Assembly: GCF_026420845.1 (NCBI RefSeq)
Contig: NZ_JAOWCB010000016.1
Coordinates: forward strand, 1 to 64,000
Direction: 5' to 3'
DNA length: 64,000 nt
DNA from: Streptomyces sp. PR69
GTDB lineage: Bacteria; Actinomycetota; Actinomycetes; Streptomycetales; Streptomycetaceae
Positions 60,701-64,000 of this stretch are shown here, piece by piece. Within the stretch, counting starts at the first letter, position 1, and each line of letters begins with the position of its first letter. The position numbers and the translations under genes are program-made. Below the pieces are notes generated by a model. That model worked only from the letters and a program-made list of their open reading frames with translations. It did no database searches and was not told where the DNA came from.

Positions 60701-61739
60701 ACAACTCCTCGACGAAGCCCGCAAAGCCGCCGACAAACGCCGCGCCGACGCGGCCGAGCAGGCCGACCAGCTCATCGCCGAAGCCACCGGCGAAGCCGAA
60801 CGGCTGCGCGCCGAGGCGGCCGAGACGGTCGGGGCGGCGCAGCAGGCGGCCGAGCGGATCGCGGCCGAGGCGGAGAAGGTCAAGGCGGACGCCGAGGCCG
60901 CGGCCGAGAAGATGCGTTCCGAGGCGCGCGAGGAGGCCGACCGTACCGTCGACGAGGCTCGCGAGGCCGCGGCGAAGCGCCGTGCGGACGCGGCCGAGCA
61001 GGCCGACCAGCTCATCTCCAAGGCCCAGGAGGAGGCGCTGCGCGCCGCCACGGAGGCCGAGGAGCAGGCCGACACCATGGTCGGCGCGGCCCGCAAGGAG
61101 GCCGAGCGGATCGTCGCCGAGGCGACCGTGCAGGGCAACACCCTGGTGGAGAAGGCGCGTACGGACGCCGACGAGCTGCTCGTCGGCGCACGCCGGGACG
61201 CGGCCGCCATAAGGGAACGCGGGGAGGAGCTGCGGACCCGGGCCGAGGCGGAGGTCGAGGAGCTGCACGAGCGGGCCCGCAAGGAGACCGCCGAGCAGCT
61301 GAAGTCCGCCGGCGAGCGGGCCGACCAGCTGGTGAAGGCCGCGACCGAGCAGCGGGAGGAAGCCGAGGCCAAGGCCAAGGAGCTGGTGTCCGAGGCCACT
61401 TCGGAGGCGAGCACGGTGCGTATCGCCGCGGTCAAGCGTGCGGAGGGGCTGCTCAAGGAGGCCGAGCAGAAGAAGGCCGTGCTGATCAGGGAGGCCGAGG
61501 CGATCAAGGCGGAGGCCGAGCGGGAGTCGGAGGAGCTGATCGCCGAAGGCAAGCGGGAGCTGGAGGTGCTGGTGCGCAGGCGCGAGGACATTCAGGCGGA
61601 GATCTCCCGTGTCCAGGACGTGCTTGAGGCGTTGGAGTCTTTCGAAGCCCCCGGGGGCGGCGGCAAAGAGGGCGCAGGCGTCAAAGCGGGCGCCACAGCT
61701 GGGGTTACACGTTCGAGTGGCAAGTCGTCCGACGGCTAG
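57780..61739 (+). CDS. scy: Polarity scaffold Scy (Streptomyces cytoskeletal element)
   Basis: 1319 residues, almost entirely coiled coil. N-terminal 55 residues have heptad repeats (SRFEAEMDRLKTEREKAVQH), then hundreds of residues in a hendecad-like repeat of Ala-Glu-Arg-Leu-Arg-x-Glu-Ala form (for example ERLRTEAEEQAETVTAAAEE). Length matches S. coelicolor Scy (about 1320). Scy assembles at hyphal tips and branch points and recruits DivIVA and FilP to organise apical growth. The GTG start has GGATGGGA upstream. filP follows 114 bases later. The repeats make very long shadow frames on the other strand, including one of over 700 codons. Confidence 0.95.
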   Translation: MRGYERQESHRADDDHLSRFEAEMDRLKTEREKAVQHAEDLGYQVEVLRAKLHEARRALASRPAYDSADIGYQAEQMLRNAQLQADQMRMDAERELREARAQTQRILQEHAEHQARLQAELHTEANQRRQQLDQELAERRQTVEAHVNENVAWAEQLRARSESQARRLLEESRAEAEQALAAARAEAARVAEETRRRVGSEAEAARAEAEAILLRARRDAERLLNAASSQAQEATAHAEQLRSSTTAEAEQARAQATELSRAAEQRLQKADERLREARAEAERVLAEAKESAAKQLASAESVNEQRTRTAKAEIARLVGEATKDAEALKAEAEQALEDARAEAEKLVAEAAEKARTAAAEDSAAQLAKAARTAEEVLDKASEAARDTTRAAAEEAERIRREAEAEADRLRAEAEEQADQLKGAAKDDTKEYRAKTVELQEEARRLRGEAEQLRAEAVAEGERIRGEARREAVQQIEEAARTAEELLTKARTDADELRAAAGSDSEKVRTEAIERATTLRRQAEETLERTRAEAERLRTEAEEQAETVTAAAEEAAARLREETERGVEARRAEAAEELNRLHAEAEERLAAAEQSLAEARGEGERIRREAAEETERLRTEAAERLRGLREQAEQDAERLRDEAAADASAARAEAEAAASRLQSEAAAEAERLRTEAQESADRIRSEAAAAAERVGAEAAEALAAAQEEAARRRREAEETLGSARAEADQERQRAREQSEELLSSARKRVEEAETEAQRLVQEAESRAAEMVAAAEQTAQQVRDSVAGLQEQAEEEIAGLRSAAEHAAERTRTEAQEEADRVRADAYDERERASQDARRLRERAHEETEAAKELAERTVSEAIAESERLRTEASQYAQRMRTDASDALATAEQDAARTRAEAREDANRIRTDAAAQADLLIGEATSESERLRAEAAEVLATAEADAARLRTEAEQVKADGETQAEELRAAARADGEQLLDEARKAADKRRADAAEQADQLIAEATGEAERLRAEAAETVGAAQQAAERIAAEAEKVKADAEAAAEKMRSEAREEADRTVDEAREAAAKRRADAAEQADQLISKAQEEALRAATEAEEQADTMVGAARKEAERIVAEATVQGNTLVEKARTDADELLVGARRDAAAIRERGEELRTRAEAEVEELHERARKETAEQLKSAGERADQLVKAATEQREEAEAKAKELVSEATSEASTVRIAAVKRAEGLLKEAEQKKAVLIREAEAIKAEAERESEELIAEGKRELEVLVRRREDIQAEISRVQDVLEALESFEAPGGGGKEGAGVKAGATAGVTRSSGKSSDG

Positions 61740-61853
61740 CCACTCAAAAGGCTGGACATTCTCCAGATCAAACGGGCATACGCTCGATGACACGCCGCTT
61801 CGACCCCTAGGATTCCCCCTAACACCTCACCGGTCTCATTCGACAGGAACCCC

Positions 61854-62795
61854 ATGAGCGACACTTCCTCCCCCTTCGGCTTCGAGCTCGTGCGGCGTGG
61901 TTACGACCGCGGTCAGGTGGATGACCGCATTACCAAACTCGTCGCAGACCGAGACAGTGCTCTGGCCCGCATCACCTCTCTGGAGAAGCGCATCGAGGAG
62001 CTCCACCTCGAGACGCAGAACGCCCAGGCCCAGGTCAACGACGCGGAGCCGTCGTACGCGGGCCTCGGCGCACGCGTGGAGAAGATCCTCCGCCTCGCCG
62101 AGGAGGAGGCGAAGGACCTGCGCGAGGAGGCCCGCCGCGCCGCCGAGCAGCACCGGGAGCTCGCCGAGTCCGCCGCCCAGCAGGTCCGCAACGACGCCGA
62201 GTCGTTCGCCGCGGAGCGCAAGTCGAAGGCGGAGGACGAGGGCGTCCGCATCGTCGAGAAGGCCAAGGGCGAGGCCAACGCGCTGCGCGCAGAGGCGCAG
62301 AAGGACGCGCAGTCCAAGCGGGAGGAGGCGGACGCGCTCTTCGAGGAGACCCGCGCCAAGGCCGCCCAGGCCGCGGCCGACTTCGAGACGAACCTCGCCA
62401 AGCGGCGCGAGCAGTCCGAGCGTGACCTGGCCTCGCGTCAGGCGAAGGCGGAGAAGCGCCTGGCGGAGATCGAGCACCGCGCCGAGCAGCTCCGGCTGGA
62501 GGCCGAGAAGCTGCGTACGGACGCGGAGCGCCGGGCCCGTCAGACGGTGGAGACGGCCCAGCGCCAGGCCGAGGACATCGTGGCCGACGCGAACGCCAAG
62601 GCGGACCGTATCCGCAGCGAATCGGAGCGCGAGCTGGCTGCGCTGACGAACCGCCGCGACTCCATCAACGCCCAGCTGACCAACGTCCGCGAGATGCTGG
62701 CCACGCTGACGGGCGCGGCGGTGGCCGCCGCGGGCGCGCCCGCGGACGATGAATCGCCGATCACCCGCGGGGTGCCGGCCCAGCAGTCCCGCTGA
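61854..62795 (+). CDS. filP: Intermediate-filament-like protein FilP
   Basis: 313 residues. N-terminal part FGFELVRRGYDRGQVDDRIT resembles the DivIVA-type leader. Then a short coiled coil with LEKRIEELHLETQNAQAQVN, a break near EPSYAGLGARVEKILRLAEE, and a long Ala/Glu/Arg coiled coil to about residue 270. The length is near that of S. coelicolor FilP (310). FilP forms filament networks behind the tip and gives stiffness to the hypha, binding DivIVA and Scy. AGGA lies upstream of the ATG. Confidence 0.96.
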   Translation: MSDTSSPFGFELVRRGYDRGQVDDRITKLVADRDSALARITSLEKRIEELHLETQNAQAQVNDAEPSYAGLGARVEKILRLAEEEAKDLREEARRAAEQHRELAESAAQQVRNDAESFAAERKSKAEDEGVRIVEKAKGEANALRAEAQKDAQSKREEADALFEETRAKAAQAAADFETNLAKRREQSERDLASRQAKAEKRLAEIEHRAEQLRLEAEKLRTDAERRARQTVETAQRQAEDIVADANAKADRIRSESERELAALTNRRDSINAQLTNVREMLATLTGAAVAAAGAPADDESPITRGVPAQQSR

Positions 62796-62809
62796 CCGCG
62801 GAGCCTGAA

Positions 62810-62844
62810 GCGGGGGCCCGGGGCAGAAGCCCCCGGGCCCCCGC
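62810..62844 (+). terminator. Terminator after filP
   Basis: GCGGGGGCCCGGGG / CCCCGGGCCCCCGC with about six loop bases, 15 bases after the filP stop. Confidence 0.8.
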
Positions 62845-62965
62845 TCCTCAATCGCCGGACGGGCTGAACACAGCCCGTTGCAGCGCCTCCTGGGGGCGCC
62901 TCCGTGGGGGTACCCCTGGGGGCACCTCCCAGCGGTAGCTGGGGGAGGAGTCCGGGGGAGATTGA
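62845..62965. repeat. Dispersed intergenic hairpin repeat, copy C
   Basis: Inverted relative to copy A: 62917-62947 is the exact complement of 31 bases at 43281-43311. Flanked by CTCAATCGCCGGACGGGCTG and AGTCCGGGGGAGATTGAGG, itself an inverted set, so the whole element can fold on itself. Confidence 0.8.
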
Positions 62966-63016
62966 GGACCCGGCAAAAAGTCACGCCGCCCGGTGGCGGA
63001 GGGCAGGCTTCCCCCT

Positions 63017-63029
63017 TAGCGTGGCCGCA
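63017..63029 (+). promoter_or_regulatory. Possible leaderless promoter of the ABC gene
   Basis: TAGCGT ends six bases before the ATG at 63029, with no ribosome site, the same layout as at 25388 and 51943. Confidence 0.4.
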
Positions 63030-64000
63030 TGATCGAGCTCGAGGGTCTCACCAAGCACTTCGGCGCGAAGGTGGCGGTCGACCATCTGTCCTTCACGGTG
63101 CGGCCGGGCGTGGTGACCGGCTTCCTCGGGCCGAACGGCGCGGGCAAGTCGACGACGATGCGCATGATGCTCGACCTCGACAATCCGACCAGTGGCACAG
63201 TCCGCATCGACGGCAAGCACTACCGGGACCTCGAAGAGCCGCTGAAGTACATCGGCGCGCTGCTGGAGGCGTCGAAGGCGATGCACGGCGGGCGCAGGGC
63301 GTATCACAATCTGCTGTGTCTCGCCCAGTCGAACCGCATCCCGGCGTCCCGCGTGGACGAGGTGCTGGACATCGTCGGTCTCACGGCCGTGGCCCGGAAG
63401 AAGTCAAAGGGCTTCTCTCTCGGTATGAACCAGCGGCTCGGCATCGCATCCGCGCTGCTCGGCGATCCCGAGATCCTGATGTTCGACGAGCCGGTCAACG
63501 GCCTGGATCCCGAGGGAATTCACTGGATCCGCAATCTGATGAAGCAGCTCGCCGCCGAAGGACGGACGATCTTCGTCTCCTCTCATCTGATGAGTGAAAT
63601 GGCCCTGACCGCCGACCACTTGATTGTGATCGGGCAGGGAAAGCTGCTGGCCGACACCTCGATGGCGGATTTCATCCAGGAGAACTCGCGCAGCTATGTC
63701 CGGATGCGTTCACCGCAGCGGGAACGGGTGCTGGATGTGCTGCACACCGAAGGGCTGACCGCGGTCGAGGCGGGCAGCGGGGTGCTGGAGATCGACGGTG
63801 CGACCACCGAGCAGATCGGCGAGCTGGCCGCCCGGCACCAGATCACCCTGCATGAGCTGAGCGCCCAGCGCGCCTCTCTGGAGGAAGCGTTTATGCAGAT
63901 GACCGCCGCCTCGGTGGAGTACCACGCACATGCCGCGGGCGAGCACGGCTTCCCGGGCGAGGCGCCGCCGGCCTCCCAGCCGGGCGGCCCGGATCAGCCA
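63029..64000 (+). CDS. ABC transporter ATP-binding protein (runs off the window)
   Basis: At least 324 residues, with no stop before the window ends. Walker A is GFLGPNGAGKSTTMRMML, the Q-loop region is LKYIGALLEASKAMHGG, the signature is FSLGMNQRLGIASALLGD, Walker B is ILMFDEPVNGLDPEG and the H-loop is FVSSHLMSEM. It resembles the DrrA/NatA-type ATPases that pair with a separate permease, which should lie just beyond the edge. After the ATPase domain comes an accessory C-terminal domain (TEGLTAVEAGSGVLEIDG) and a Pro/Gly/Gln tail (PPASQPGGPDQP). The substrate cannot be told. Confidence 0.92.
   Translation, partial: MIELEGLTKHFGAKVAVDHLSFTVRPGVVTGFLGPNGAGKSTTMRMMLDLDNPTSGTVRIDGKHYRDLEEPLKYIGALLEASKAMHGGRRAYHNLLCLAQSNRIPASRVDEVLDIVGLTAVARKKSKGFSLGMNQRLGIASALLGDPEILMFDEPVNGLDPEGIHWIRNLMKQLAAEGRTIFVSSHLMSEMALTADHLIVIGQGKLLADTSMADFIQENSRSYVRMRSPQRERVLDVLHTEGLTAVEAGSGVLEIDGATTEQIGELAARHQITLHELSAQRASLEEAFMQMTAASVEYHAHAAGEHGFPGEAPPASQPGGPDQP

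Noticed and set aside
59559..61793. Open frame of 744 codons on the minus strand with leucine-rich repeats
   Set aside because: Antisense of the repetitive scy coiled coil. The Leu/Gly/Arg repeats simply mirror the Ala-Glu-Arg-Leu repeats of Scy.
1..64000. tRNA, rRNA or CRISPR arrays
   Set aside because: I looked for TTCGAATC-type T-loops, CCA ends and regularly spaced direct repeats and saw none; the repeats present are coding tandem repeats or hairpin elements.

Overview
The window is a chromosome segment from a Streptomyces or very close relative. GC content is very high with strong third-position GC bias, GTG and TTG starts are frequent, some genes look leaderless, and several loci are Streptomyces hallmarks: the GlgE glucan/trehalose pathway, the CslA-GlxA hyphal-tip glycan locus, the Scy/FilP polarity proteins, and 2-methylisoborneol synthesis. 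I identify 50 protein genes (one running off the right edge), one of them a truncated remnant, and find no rRNA, tRNA or CRISPR.

Layout. 1-219: G/C-rich tandem repeat. 0.2-4.1 kb: HpaB-type flavin monooxygenase, AraC regulator, divergent NmrA-type reductase and a possible small peptide. 4.4-12.4 kb: glgE-treS-mak-glgB, converting trehalose/maltose to maltose 1-phosphate and branched alpha-glucan. 12.5-20 kb: HelD-like helicase, two lipoproteins (a GH114-like one and a soluble SecD-like domain), a secreted GH16 glucanase with its own LacI-type operator, and a secreted beta-propeller. 20.1-24.7 kb: DctA dicarboxylate transporter divergent from a CitA/DcuS-type two-component pair whose kinase carries a repeat insertion inside its ATPase domain. 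24.7-26.1 kb: truncated SDR and an XRE regulator. 26.1-32.2 kb: pfkA divergent from pta-ackA-pyk (glycolysis and acetate overflow).

32.3-37.5 kb is an accessory block: a GntR-type regulator with operator palindromes, a two-gene operon ending in a four-knuckle zinc protein, and the 2-methylisoborneol operon (GPP methyltransferase, terpene cyclase, and a family 2B encapsulin shell that looks like a Crp regulator). 38.0-40.7 kb: DUF6230/DUF6114/acidic secreted protein operon of unknown role. 41.3-45.1 kb: YbbN-like thioredoxin, TetR regulator and icmA with a 24-bp perfect palindrome at its start. 45.2-51.8 kb: two DUF3817 proteins bracketing a MarR regulator, GH6 lipoprotein, glxA and cslA.

52.0-54.7 kb: three tandem AIM24-family genes followed by an AbsC-like MarR regulator. 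54.9-57.6 kb: MeaB GTPase, thiolase and divergent methylmalonyl-CoA epimerase, linked functionally with icmA to acyl-CoA metabolism. 57.8-62.8 kb: scy and filP, long coiled-coil proteins of the apical growth machinery. 63.0 kb to the end: an ABC-transporter ATPase that runs off the window. Many convergent gene pairs are separated by perfect G/C-rich hairpins, and a related intergenic repeat family occurs at 43.2, 54.7 and 62.9 kb.

The best candidates for poorly described biology are the DUF6230/DUF6114 operon with its paired TTACT/AGTAA sites, the three-gene AIM24 operon, the histidine kinase with a repeat-filled ATP lid region, and the lipoprotein carrying a stand-alone SecD periplasmic domain.
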